This document shows, piece by piece, positions 11,574 to 22,374 of a stretch of 64,000 nucleotides of DNA (the first letter of the stretch is position 1; the number at the start of each line of letters is the position of its first letter). The DNA is taken from contig JACKQL020000048.1 in the NCBI GenBank assembly GCA_018296165.2, positions 310,001 through 374,000 on the forward strand, written 5' to 3'. Under the pieces are notes generated by a model. That model was not told the origin of the DNA, did no database searches, and saw only the letters and a program-made list of their open reading frames with translations. The translations under genes and the position numbers were made by a program. This DNA is from Termitomyces sp. T153 (Eukaryota > Basidiomycota > Agaricomycetes > Agaricales > Lyophyllaceae).

Positions 11574-13536
11574 CTAAATCCACCAAAAGTATGTGTAAAT
11601 CATTGAGGATTTCTTAATAGACAATATTTGTAGTCTTTCTTGATGTGTTTTCTGGGTCCAAAATGAATTTGATACAATCTCCTGATGTGCACCAAGAAAG
11701 TGTAACACAAAGTTGGCCATGTGCAAAAACTCTGATTGAGGGTCCAATCCAACATGCTTGACTGATTGACCCTGAAACTTGTTGATTGTCATAGCAAAGG
11801 CCAATCAAACTGGGAATTGTTTCCTGTGCAATGGGATTGGCAAATCCTCTTCAGAGAGATCCATGTTGATTCTTGGTATCAAAACAATTGATCCTGCAAA
11901 CTTGGCATCCCTTCTGATGATCTGACATCTGAGAACTCTGGTACTGATGTGGGTGACAATCATTCTTGTCCCATTGCAAAGTTCTTTAGTTGTATCCAGA
12001 TTCTTGGGCAGCATGACAGGACCACCAATCTTGAGAGCCAATCTAGCCACAAGCAAACTACTGGCTCTGAGAAAGTTGAGGTATTCAAAGGCCATTAGGA
12101 TTACCATCATCAGATATAATAGAGTCTGCACTCTGCAAGATTTTCTCTTCTCCTGGACATTTCTGCAGAACTTCCAAGTTGATATCCTCTATATCAGAGT
12201 TCTTGGGGGGGGGGGGAAATGGTATGGCCCAGGTAATACTGATCATCTTGATGGTGATCAATATGAGGATAAGTGGAAGAGATCAATCCACTGACAGAAA
12301 TGTCATTACAGATTACAGTTTCTGGAAGTTGTACTGTTTCTCCAGGCCCAAGATTTTTTCCAGTGCCAACATCTAATACCCAAGCTGCATGAGCAATGTT
12401 GTCAGAAGTCTGATCCAATCTCATTTTTTCAACCAAGTAGTGAACTTGAATGCAATCCCAAAGTCTTTCTCTTTTGAGTGAAGCAGCAATCATCTATTGC
12501 CTGAGTCCTCATTGGATAACTTGAAGAGTTTATGAAAAATCTCCTCCAAACACCACAGTCACTCTGGCAAAAGGAACATCCTTTTCCAGGATGTCTCTGA
12601 ACCCTTGATCCACAGAGTCAATGGCATTTATGTGTTCCATTGAGACTTCATCCCAGATGATAACTTTGGTATGGAGTAGGAGTTGAGACAACTGACCTGC
12701 TCTCTTGATATTGGCAATGGATGATTCCAGAGTAGGAATGGGGATTTTGAACCTTGAATGTGCAGTTCTACCACCCTCCAGCAATAAGGCAGCAATCTCA
12801 GATGATGCTACAGATATTGCCACATCTTCATTGGACTGAATAACAGAGGCCAAAGTATTGCAGACAAATGTTTTGCCACATTCACCTGCACTGTGAATGA
12901 ATATCATCTTGCCCAAGTTGTTGTCCACAAAGTCCATAACTTCATTGAAGTCTTGAAGAGTCTCACTAAAATTCTTCAAGTTGTCATTGATCAAATCAAG
13001 TCCATAGTCATATACATCTTCATCAGTAAAGACTCTGTCTCTGTACTGCCAGATATTCTCCAAGCTGTGTTAAGGATCATCACAAATGGAGTGCTTGAAT
13101 TCATCCCATAGAGCCTCTGAATTGGTAGGAGCACAGTGGAATAGGATAGTGTAAAAGAGCTGTCTGAGAGCTGGTCCTGATTGGATTGGACCAGCTTCAG
13201 CAAGACATTGCCTCCATTCTGCATCATCTTCCAAAAAACCAAGGGCCTTGCATGCCTCCTTGTGAGTATGTTAGTTGTGGCCATTGACTATTCTGAAATC
13301 AGCCCATGATGTTGCATTGGTTACAACTGCCAGGAGCATTCTAAGGTAGAACCTTTCTCCCTGTTTTGGTGAAGCAAAGTACATCCTCCCAGCAACTGTT
13401 CTTCTTTTCCTCTCCTTTCCAGTCCTGTTGGAAGCTTTATAGACAAATTTAGTTGGAAAGCTTTAATCAGTGGTATTGTTTTCAGGGAATCTGGCATTGG
13501 CTTCAAACCAAGCAGTGAGTGTAGTTTTGGTTGCAT
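11574..13536 (-). pseudogene. Helitron PIF1-like helicase remnant
   Basis: Several minus-strand frames together encode a PIF1-family helicase of the kind found at the C-terminus of Helitron RepHel proteins. Around 12880-12850 the P-loop reads AGECGKTF where G-x-G-K-T is expected. VIIWDEVSM near 12660 is the Walker B motif. Near 12530-12545 is VVFGGDF. At 11805-12131 lie PVMLPKNLD and CNGTRMIV, and at 11750-11800 MTINKFQGQSVKHVGLD, the C-terminal motif VI region. Frameshifts at about 13100-13300, 12500-12150 and 11805 break the reading frame. In a live element this helicase unwinds the displaced strand during rolling-circle transposition. Confidence 0.8.
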
Positions 13537-13616
13537 TAGGCCTGGCAGCTACCATCTCCAAAGGCTCATTATCCTGAAAGCAGACTTCATGGTTGGCCCT
13601 CCATATGTACAGCTAA

Positions 13617-14045
13617 CTAGTACACAGGTGGATATTCTCCATGCATGTTGAAATCAAATTCAAAGATGTGCCAGCATGATTCAGCTGCAGAAATGTATCT
13701 GGCATCCAGGTGTTCCTTGATTTCATCCCTCTGGTCCATCTGCTCTCTGGATATTTTAACAATTATCTTATCATAGCCTTTGTAGATGTACTTGTGAATA
13801 TACTTGATGGCTTCAACTGAAGCACACACCTCCAAATTGATGTGATTTTTTTTCTTGGCTGAGAGATAAGGATGAAGCTGGGGCAAATTCACTTGGCCTT
13901 GTAAGTAGCACATGCTAAATTTTGGATTGTTTCTGGTAGACTTAGTAAGTGTTTCAGCATCAAAGTGTAGAGCTTGGAAGTGTGGACATATGACAATCAT
14001 AGATTTAAGATAATGTGGTGCCATCAAGTAAGGTTGCCTTCCTCT
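13617..14045 (-). pseudogene. Helitron Rep (helicase-like) domain, internally deleted
   Basis: The minus-strand frame begins MAPHYLKSMIVICPHFQALHFD and NNPKFSMCYLQGQVNLPQL, the N-terminal cysteine-bearing part of Helitron replication proteins. It then passes directly to EAIKYIHKYIYKGYD and then to LDARYISAAESCWHIFEF and HGEYPPVY, which lie after the HUH nuclease in normal elements. The HUH histidines and the first part of the Rep domain are missing, so this is an internal deletion and not only point decay. It lies just upstream of the helicase part on the same strand. Confidence 0.75.
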
Positions 14046-14054
14046 TGGAATATG

Positions 14055-15116
14055 TCAAATAGGGCCAAGCTGTAGTGGAATAGGAGGGTGAAGGGGAAGC
14101 TCTGGCTCTTCTGCTGGTATATTTTCAGCAGGGTTCTCTGGTTGTGGTGGAAGATTGGGTAGGGCAGGGTTCAAGTCTTCAGCAGGTCTCTGTTGAGCAG
14201 GATCAACATATTCCAAGTCATCATCAGAAGGCATGTCATCCTGAGGACCCAATGGATCATCAAGGGGAGGATTCAAGAGTTCTGCTAGTCAATCTCCAGC
14301 AGGATCAACATGTTCCAATCATCAGAAGCTATGTCATTTTGAGGATCTAAATTATTGAAGTCCTCTTCCAGATCAGTCTCATTTTGCTATTCCCAGCCTT
14401 GGAAGATTTTTTGAGCCATAACTGCTTCCAACAGCCTATATTCAGGATTCAGATATCAATATACTGTTAAACTTGATTAGTTAAAGTAGCCTTTTAAATC
14501 GGTCTTGAACTGACCTCTGGTATAAATTGCTCTTCTTCCCCCCTCTCTCTCTCCTGCCCCTCCTAGCTCAGAATAACCAAAGCTTGTTGTTGCCTTTCTT
14601 GCTTTTTAGCCAGAGTAATGTCTTATGCCCTTGCTGCTCTTGCAAAACTGCTAGTGCTTGCTCTTTTTGCCTCAGCCTCAGTCTTTGTTGCTCCTGCAAT
14701 AGAGCTATTGTCTGAGGAACAGGAGGTGGCATCATCATCATGGAGATAGGACCTTGTACAGGAGCATTTCTAGCTCTTCCATGTATAGGGACAAGCAGAG
14801 GTGGGACCAATCTAGGTAAGAGATTCTGTAAAGGAGCATCCCATCCTTCAGGTAGATGAATTTCAGGAATACCCATAGTAACCTGAGCCATAGTAGGCTG
14901 ATTGACTGGTCTTAGCCTTACAGGCAGAGGTGGCACCATTCTAGGTAAAGGATGCTGTAAAGGAACATCCCATCCTTTATGCAAAACAGTTTCAGAAATG
15001 GCCATAGAAAATGAATCATCAGTAGTGGCTACCTGCCTAATATGTCTTCCTGAAGAGCCAGAAGTGATGGCTATAGATTGATGATTATTCCCAAGTCTCA
15101 AACACCCAGATTTCAT
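14055..15116 (-). pseudogene. Helitron-linked N-terminal proline/glutamine-rich region
   Basis: Two minus-strand frames (15116-14568 and 14276-14055) lie directly upstream of the Rep remnant. The first contains two imperfect internal repeats (GWDVPLQHPLPRMVPPLPV and GWDAPLQNLLPRLVPPLLV) and a glutamine/leucine-rich coiled stretch (LLQEQQRLRLRQKEQALAVL). The second is rich in P, D and E. Such low-complexity N-terminal parts often precede the Helitron domain in fungal elements, but no named domain is seen. It could be a separate gene captured by the Helitron. Confidence 0.45.
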
Positions 15117-15539
15117 AGATTAACCAATACAAAGTGGTGGCACAACCACAGTATTGATCTGTTCCAAAGGTCCAATACTCCCAGACCCAGATTGAAGTGG
15201 TAGAACAACCACAGTATTGATCTGTTCTAAAGATCCATTGTTTCTATTTGTTTGACAATCATCAGGATCTGTCATTTGTAACTGTTCAAGTCTCCTTTGA
15301 ATCCTAGCTTGTTGCCTTTGGCTTTCAGGAGTGGTAGGTGGGTGGTTTGTATGCTTGAAACATCAATTGTTAAGCATTTTAATCATCAAAAGCCATTGAA
15401 ATTAATTTGCATGATGAGATAGTCAATATATCAATAGCTCAATGTGGTTAAGGATCTACTAATAAGCTTGTTAGTCAACATCAATCAGTCAATAAATGTG
15501 ACCAAACATACTTTGTTGTGTGGTCTCCTTTCCACAACT

Positions 15540-15890
15540 TTGGAAACATGCATTGTTTGATCATGTTGTGTTATAACACATGAGGCATGAAAAACAGTGT
15601 CCACTAAATTTTATTTGGCCTTTTCCACACCTGCAGGCTATCTGGAATGTTTCACACATAGTCTAAAGATGGTATATATTTGTTCAAGTTGTTTACTATA
15701 ATTTTTTCCAAAGAAAACTTGATCAAAGTGCCAAAAACAACCAGCTCATATGTGTTGACTCTTAAAAGGCAGTTCTTATGTCAGCATTGGTCAGCCTTAC
15801 TCAGCACAGAAGTCATTGCATATAGACACAGCCACTTTCCCAGGAGTTGTTGCACATATAATAGACAAGCTACAGTCCATGCCTTCAGCA
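15540..15890. repeat. Diverged dispersed repeat (partner at about 25300-25690)
   Basis: Shared phrases in the same order (AAA..AC.GCCAA, GTCAG..TTGGTCAG-like, GCCACTTTCCCA followed by GTTGTTGCA and an ATA-rich end) show that this stretch and 25300-25690 are copies of one old repeat. No coding potential is seen in either. Confidence 0.45.
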
Positions 15891-15904
15891 TGGGCCTGTA
15901 GCTC

Positions 15905-16116
15905 TTGCTAAATCCTAGACCCAACCTCACTTTGTTCAGTTAGGTCCTTGATATTCTAACTCAATGCTGACATCCAGGCCCAATCTCACTACATTTGCTT
16001 AGGTCTTTGTAATTCATCAACTCAATGCTGACATCCAGACCCAACCTCACTATGTTCAGTTAGGTCTTTGTATTTTGCCAACTCAATGCTAAGATCCAGA
16101 CTCAACCTCAGTTTGT
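15905..16116 (+). repeat. 61-bp tandem repeat array, interrupted by the LINE
   Basis: Three complete imperfect units and the start of a fourth, each about 61 bp, start ATCCAGACCCAACCTCACT and run through TTAGGTCTTTGTA to CAACTCAATGCTGAC. The fourth unit is cut at 16116 and resumes at 22375, on the far side of the LINE. Related single copies occur near 11200, 23630 and 24500. Confidence 0.7.
16104..16116. repeat. LINE target-site duplication, left (AACCTCAGTTTGT)
   Basis: The 13-base word recurs exactly at 22362-22374, directly after the LINE tail. Confidence 0.8.
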
Positions 16117-16282
16117 GAACTGACCGCTTTTGATCTCATACTACCATCATCTTAGCATGGAAAAACAAGTTACTCCAACTTGAAGGAACACCGAGAAGAG
16201 AAGTAGCATAGATTAGAACTAGATAGCAGATATACTACAGTTTTGACTTTCTTACACATCTACCTGCTAAGGAGAACAAGAA

Positions 16283-18094
16283 ATGCCAACACAAAGCAGG
16301 GGCATGACGAGGAAAAATACAGTGATGGAAACAAGGAAAATCAGAGGCATGGCAACACGCAGCTCTTCCATTATGGAGGAAACACAGGAATCCAGTGTAA
16401 ACAACATAAAGGAAGCAAAAGAGTGGCTGAAAACCAATGGGCATACCAACAACACCAGCAACAAAGTGAAAACCAATACCCTGAAGAACATCTTACTGCA
16501 GTTATCGAGGAGGACAGACATACCAGGCAAGGTTAGAGATGGAATGAGGGCAGTGGCAATGGGACTGGAGGAATTGGGGATGGGAGAGATGGAGAAGGTG
16601 GTAGCGGAGGCAATAGGGAAGGCAATGGAGGAATGCAGGAAAGTGCTGGAAAACTTGGCAGAGGCATTGATGAAGTCATTGAGAGGCATGGCTGAACAGG
16701 CAAGGGAGTCCCTGGACAGGATGGAGGAAGGGCAGATAGAGGACAGGGGGACAGAACAGAGGGGCAGACAGAAAGATGGAGGAGGGGGCAGACAGTGGAG
16801 CATGGTGGAGGGGAATGCAACATTTGCAGAGGTGGTGAGGAGAGCAGAGAGAGATGAAATCACACACAGGACAAAGAACAGAAGTAGACAAGTCATTGTT
16901 GACAATTTCCAGGAAAGGGAGGGGTAGAAAGGCCTAACAGAATTGGAGCTCTTGGAGAAGGCAAAAATTGTGAAGGACCTGATGGGAATATAAGGCCTGG
17001 ACAGTCCAAAGGTGGAATTTGTGACAGCATGCAAACTGAAAAACAGAGTTGTGTTGTACAAGCTGAGCATCCCAGAAGCAGTGGAGTGGCTAGTAAAAGG
17101 AGAGGTGAGAGCTGTTTTCCTAGAGAAGTTCAGGGCAGGGGCAACCATCAAGAACTGGACATATAGCATATTTGTGGAGTTCATTCCAGTCACCCTAGGA
17201 GATGTAGCAGCAGAGAGAACAGAGGAGATAGAGAAACAAAATGGACTACACCTGGGGGAACTGGTCTCAGTGAGGTGGGCAAGATCTCCACATGCCAGAC
17301 ACAAAAACTAGAAGGTGGCACATCTGATACTGGCATGTGCAACAGAGAAGGGTGCGAATCACATAATTCAACATGGGCTGGCCATCAAAGAGAAGAGAGT
17401 TTTAGCAAAAAAGATGGACATGGAACCAAGGTGATGCCTTAAGTGTCAGAGGTTTGGCAAAGGACATCTCACTAATGAATGCAGGCAAGAAAAAGATACG
17501 TGCGTGCTGTGTGCAAAGGAGCACAAGACAAAGGACTGCAAGGAGACTAACCCAACAAAATTTGCATATGTAAACTGCAAGTCGAAGGGTGTCTGGCATG
17601 ATCACCTGGCCTCATCAAGGTCATGCCCAGCATTCAAGGAAACAAGGAACAGGCTGAGAAGCAGAACCCCAGAACTGAGGTACAAGTACTATCCCACAGA
17701 CCAGCTGTGGACATGGGAGAGACTCGATGGTGGAAGGCAGGAGTGGATGGCAGAAATGAGTGGGCACCAAACCAGACTGATGGGAGGGGCACTGTGGAGC
17801 TGGATGGTGAGGGATGGAAGCCAGGGAAGGTGGGCAAGGGGAAAGCAGAGGCAAAGGGAAGAGGAGGGGTGGGAAAATGTAGAAGGGGGAGGAGAGGAGG
17901 AATGGGGAGTTCCCTATACAGGTACGCAGACCACTCTTGACCAGTACAAGTGGGGCAGTGCACTCCCAAACCCCCAGGGCAGAGGACAGGGAGTGCATGA
18001 GGGACTGGGGAACTACAGCTGGTTCAATGAGGTTGAAAGCCCAGCAGAGCCACTGGAGACAACCAGCAAAAGGGATGAGCAGACCCCCCAGTAG
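16283..18094 (+). pseudogene. LINE ORF1 (Gag-like, zinc knuckles)
   Basis: The frame starts at ATG 16283 and runs, through stops at about 16926, 17309 and 17432, to about 18094. The N-terminal half is charged and helical. The middle (MEFVTACKLKNRVVLYKLS onward) resembles the RNA-recognition-like part of LINE ORF1 proteins. At about 17435-17630 three CCHC-type knuckles follow one another: CLKCQRFGKGHLTNEC, CVLCAKEHKTKDC and the longer CKSKGVWHDHLASSRSC. ORF1p coats the element RNA. A long minus-strand frame over 16267-17304 is only the complement of this region. Confidence 0.75.
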
Positions 18095-18150
18095 ATGTAA
18101 CAATGAGTTGAGGGACAGAAGAGATGGGGGGAGGAGGCAGAGTGTGAGGA

Positions 18151-21100
18151 ATGCTCAAAGTGTGGCAGCTGAATATGAATAAATTGCTAATGGCACAGCA
18201 CACGGCTCTGTGTGTGCTGGGTGATAACATTGACATAGTGTGCATACAGGAGCTGTATTTTGACTTCAACAAAAAGTTGAGAGCAACACAATTGTGGTGG
18301 CCAGTATACCCAAAAGGACATGATGAGAAAGACATTGGCAGAACAAGGGCTCTAATGCTCATGAGCAGGAGAATAGTGACAAACACATGGAGGAGGGTGG
18401 ACATCAAGAGCACCGACATGGTGGGCATCAGCATCAAAATGGGGGAAAGGACAGTAAGAGTTTTCAATGTGTACAACAATGGGGAACACTCCAGAAGCAC
18501 ACATGCACTCAACTTCTACCTGAGGAGTATGCAGGAGCAAAGGCAGAGAGGCAGGAATGAGGCAGACATATGGGTTGGAGACTTTAACTGTTACCATTCT
18601 ATGTGGGAGGACCCAAGGAACAGCCATCTCTTCACAAGGAGGAACCTAGATGCAGTGGAGGAGCTGATTGCCATGCTGACAAGGCACAGGATGATCATGG
18701 CTTTGTGGCTGGGCATGCCAACACTGGAGTCTATGAGCACAAAAAACCTGATGAGACCAAACAATGTTTTCATCACTCACAGTTTGAGAGAACAGGTAAT
18801 GAGGTGCAAAGTGCTAAGGAGCAAAACACCACTAAACACCAACCACTTCCTGATTGTAATGGAGTTGGGACTTGAAACAGAGGCAAGCAGGGAGGAGGGG
18901 GGCAGAAATCTCAAAAAGGTGGACTGGAGGGAGTTTGAGGAGGAGCTAGGGAGGCAGCTGGAAGGGGTTCCCACAGAGAGGATAGAGAGGAGGGAGGAGG
19001 TGGAAGAGTGGTTGGAGGGAGTGATGGAGGTGCTAAGGAGAACAGTGGAGGCAATAGTTCCAGAGAGGCAGATGTCAACTTTTGCAAAAAGATGGTGGAG
19101 CAAGGAGCTAAGGGAGATGAGGGTGAAGACAAAGGCCCTGGGCAGAGCATTGGACAAGGTCATACACATAGAAGGCCACCAGGTGCATGAGGAGTACAGG
19201 TGAGCCAGGAATGACTACAGCCAAGCAATAAAAAACACCAAGAGGGTGCACTAGGAGGAATGGCTGAAGTCGGTGGATGCAAAAACAATTTGGGATGCCA
19301 AAAGCTTTGTGACAGTGATACTGCTGGACAGGGGGAGGGCAAGGATGCTGGCACTCAGAATGAGAGAGAGGAACAGGGCAAAGGAGGTGGTGGAGAACGA
19401 GGAGAAAGCAAAACTTTTTCATGAGGCCTTCTTCTACAAGGCACTGGCAGAGGAGGAAGGAGGGGAGAGAATGGCAGAAGTGGGGGGAAGGGAACCAGCA
19501 TTCAAGTAGAGCCCCATAATGGACAAAGAGATATATGCTGCAATTGCAAAGCTGAAACTCCACAAGGTGCCAGGTCTCAGTGGAATACCCAACATAGTCC
19601 TGATGAAGACAAGGTATACAATTGTGCCCTACATTGGGCCCATCTTCAGAGCAACATTTGAGCTAAGGGTGTATCCAGAGTAGTGGAAGATGTTCAAGAT
19701 GGTGGTGTTGAGGAAGCTAGGCAGGGACAACTATGGCAACCTGAACTCCTACAAGCCAATTGCTCTCTTAGACACAGTAGCAAAGGTGCTGTCATCATGT
19801 GTGAAGACCAAATTAGTGCACAGGGTGGAGAAGGTGAATATCCTGCTGAGACTCCAGTTTGAAGGGTGAACAGGGAGATCAACAATGAACTCCCTACATG
19901 TTCTGACATTGTTCATTAAGAGCATGTGGAGGAGGGGCAAAGAAGTGGTGGTGGTTTTTATGGATGTGAAAGGAGCTTTCCCCAACACAGTTCCAAGAAT
20001 ACTAGCAAAAGACATGAGGAAGTGGGAAGTGCCAGAGGAGGTGGTCAAGTAGTTCAAAAGGAAGTTGGAGGGGCAGAAAACAATCATCTCATTTGACAAC
20101 TACACATCATGAATGATACCAGTAGAAAGTGGGTTAGACCAGGGTTGCAACACATCAGGGCTATATTACAATTTCTACAATGCAGAACAGATCAAAGGAG
20201 CATGAGAGAAGAACAGGAAGCTGGTGGGGTCTTTTGCGGACAACGTGTATGTGGCAGTGGAAGGGGATGACATAGAGGAAGTGGCAAGGAAGGTGGAGGA
20301 TATGATGGGAAGGAGAGGAGGCACAAGCAAATGGGCAGAAACACATCACTCATTATATGAGATGAAAAAGTTTGTTGGAATAGGGTTCACGAGGAGGAGA
20401 GAGAGAGATGGGAGGAGGGGGAACAAGTCCAGACCAGTGACAAGGCCAACCATCACAATCAACAGGACAAGGATAAAGATGGAGAGCTCTCACAAGTTCC
20501 TCAGGGTCATCCTAGACCAGGAGCTCAGGTTCAAAGAACATGCAGCCTGTGTGCAAGGGAAGGGAGTGACAGTGGTGGCATAAGCAAGGAGATTAGCTAA
20601 GACCAATGGAGGGGTCAGGGGGGCATTTGTGAGGAGGATGTATAAAGTGGTGGTGGTACTGAGTATGATGTATGCAGCAGACATGTGGTGTATGCCAGAT
20701 GTGGAGGTGGGGGGGAAGACAGTCAAGGGGTCAAGAACCTTCATGGAGAAGATGGGGTGAGTGCAGAGAATGAGCGCATTACAGATGATGGGGGCATTGA
20801 AGATGACACCAAATGACATGCTGGAGGCACACGCCAGCTTGTTGCCCATACTGACAAGGATCAAGAAGATATGCATCATAGCAGCAGCACAGATTGCAGT
20901 CATGCTGGACACCCACCCACTGTACAAGCCTGCATGGCAGGCCACCAAATTTGCAAAAAGGCATAGATCACTGCTCCACTTCATCATGAGGGCACTAGGG
21001 AGACACCCAGACAGCACAGAGACAATAGCCATCACACAACACCCACTGGAGTGGGAGTGCCCAGTGTCAGTGACAATTGATGGTTTGGTGGAGGAAGCTG

Positions 21101-22014
21101 AGAGGAGGGAGATGAACAACAAAGCAGAAGTGAAGATCTACACTGACAGATCAGGACATGGGGGAAGGATTGGGGCAGTGGCTGTGTTGTACAGGAGGTT
21201 TAGGCAAGGGGTCAAGGTCTTAAGGAAGTGCCTTGGGTCTGATAAGGAGCACACAGTCTTTAAGGGGGAGTGCATGGGGCAGATGCTGGAGATGAAACTG
21301 TTAAGGAGAGAAGTCAGGGGAAAAGGAAGGATAGCAGATGCATTGATGGGTACCAACAACCAAGCAGGGATGCAAGCTTTGCAGGCAACAGGGCAGGAAA
21401 CAGCAAGGTACCTGGTGGATGAGGTCTTGAAAGGGATCCAAAAGGTCAAGAAGATTGATGAGCACATGAAAATCAAGGTGTATTGAATGCCTGGGCACAC
21501 TGGCATACCAGGGAATGAGAGAGCAGACAAAGAAGCAAAAAAGGCAGCCAAGGGAGATGAAATGGAGACCAAGGGGTTGACCATCCTGAAGAGGCCCCTG
21601 AAGGCATCCAAGGCAGCAATCATGGTGGTTCACAAAAAGGAGTGGCAAAAGGAGAAGGAGCAGAAGATAAGACAGTCACTCAGATTTGAAAGGCTCCAAG
21701 CCATAGACCCTGATGCTCCAAAGTTGAGAAACATAATAAAGATGCTAAACAAGCTACTGCAATGCCATGCATCTATCCTAACCCAGCTATGCACAGAACA
21801 CTGCCCACTCAACCAATACCTGCACCATTTCAATAGAAAAGACTTGCCTGAATGCACTGCATGCCACAGAGCACCAGAGACAGTTGAACACTACTTGCTA
21901 GAGTGCCAAGCCCACAAAAGACACCGTGGCAAGATGCACAGGGTCACTGGCATGGGGCCAGATGCACTGCCCAAACTTCTCAGTAATCCAGGCACAGTGG
22001 GAGTCCTCTTCTGA
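18151..22014 (+). pseudogene. LINE ORF2: endonuclease, RT, RNase H
   Basis: From ATG 18151 the endonuclease opens MLKVWQLNMNKL, has IVCIQELYFD and the conserved WVGDFN at about 18570-18590. The reverse transcriptase spans about 19510-20600: LKLHKVPGLSGIPNIVL, YKPIALLDTVAKVLS, VVVFMDVKGAFPN (first catalytic Asp) and SFADNVYVAVEGD, where the FADD box has become FADN. RNase H lies at about 21135-21545 (IYTDRSGH, FKGECMGQM, MPGHTGIPGNERADKEAKKA). A C..C..H..C segment (CTACHRAPETVEHYLLEC) is at 21858-21911. Stops occur at about 19201, 19252, 19681, 19867, 20050, 20110, 20581, 20758 and 21484; several are TGA where arginine CGA is plausible. ORF2p nicks the target and primes reverse transcription there. 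Confidence 0.85.
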
Positions 22015-22342
22015 TACATCAACAGCACATGCCAATTCAAAAGACCTTATAGAGACCTACACTTGACTGAGCAGCACGGGGAGAGCAGGAGGCCAAAAAC
22101 AAAAATGAGAGTGGAAAAGAGGAGACACAGGAGACAATAGAAGGGCCTGGATGAGACCAATCCTCACTGACCAACTTAATATAGCTTACAATGCCTGACG
22201 CAGGCATAATACAGTACATAACCCAACCCCAGGTGCAACCACATACATACAGTTAACATAGGAAAATGGACCAATAGGGAAAATACATAGCACTCCATAA
22301 ACAGTAGAACCCAACATAAGGCAAGGCCCCAATGGGTATAGG

Positions 22343-22361
22343 AATAAATCAAATCAAATCA
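22343..22361 (+). repeat. LINE 3' microsatellite tail (AAATC)n
   Basis: The element ends in about three AAATC units just before the target-site duplication; this replaces a poly(A) tail. Confidence 0.7.
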
Positions 22362-22374
22362 AACCTCAGTTTGT
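22362..22374. repeat. LINE target-site duplication, right (AACCTCAGTTTGT)
   Basis: Exact copy of 16104-16116. The interrupted 61-bp repeat unit resumes directly after it. Confidence 0.8.

Larger units (their letters stand above)
16117..22361 (+). mobile_element. Tad1-like non-LTR retrotransposon (LINE), full length, decayed
   Basis: This 6.2-kb element is bounded by a 13-bp target-site duplication and ends in a short AAATC repeat tail, as expected for LINEs that end in a microsatellite rather than poly(A). It carries ORF1 with three zinc knuckles, and ORF2 with APE-type endonuclease, reverse transcriptase, RNase H and a C-terminal zinc-finger-like C..C..H..C segment. That order is typical of the Tad1 clade of fungal LINEs. 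Both ORFs contain several stops, and the RT active site is mutated, so it is dead, although its structure is complete. Confidence 0.85.

Noticed and set aside
16267..17304. 345-codon minus-strand open frame
   Set aside because: It is the complement of the LINE ORF1; low CpG and purine-rich sense strand leave the antisense free of stops. It has no domain.
17621..18103. Minus-strand frames of 160 and 111 codons (proline/serine-rich)
   Set aside because: Antisense of the zinc-knuckle and basic region of LINE ORF1.
18777..19169. Serine/leucine-rich minus frames
   Set aside because: Antisense of the LINE endonuclease/linker region.
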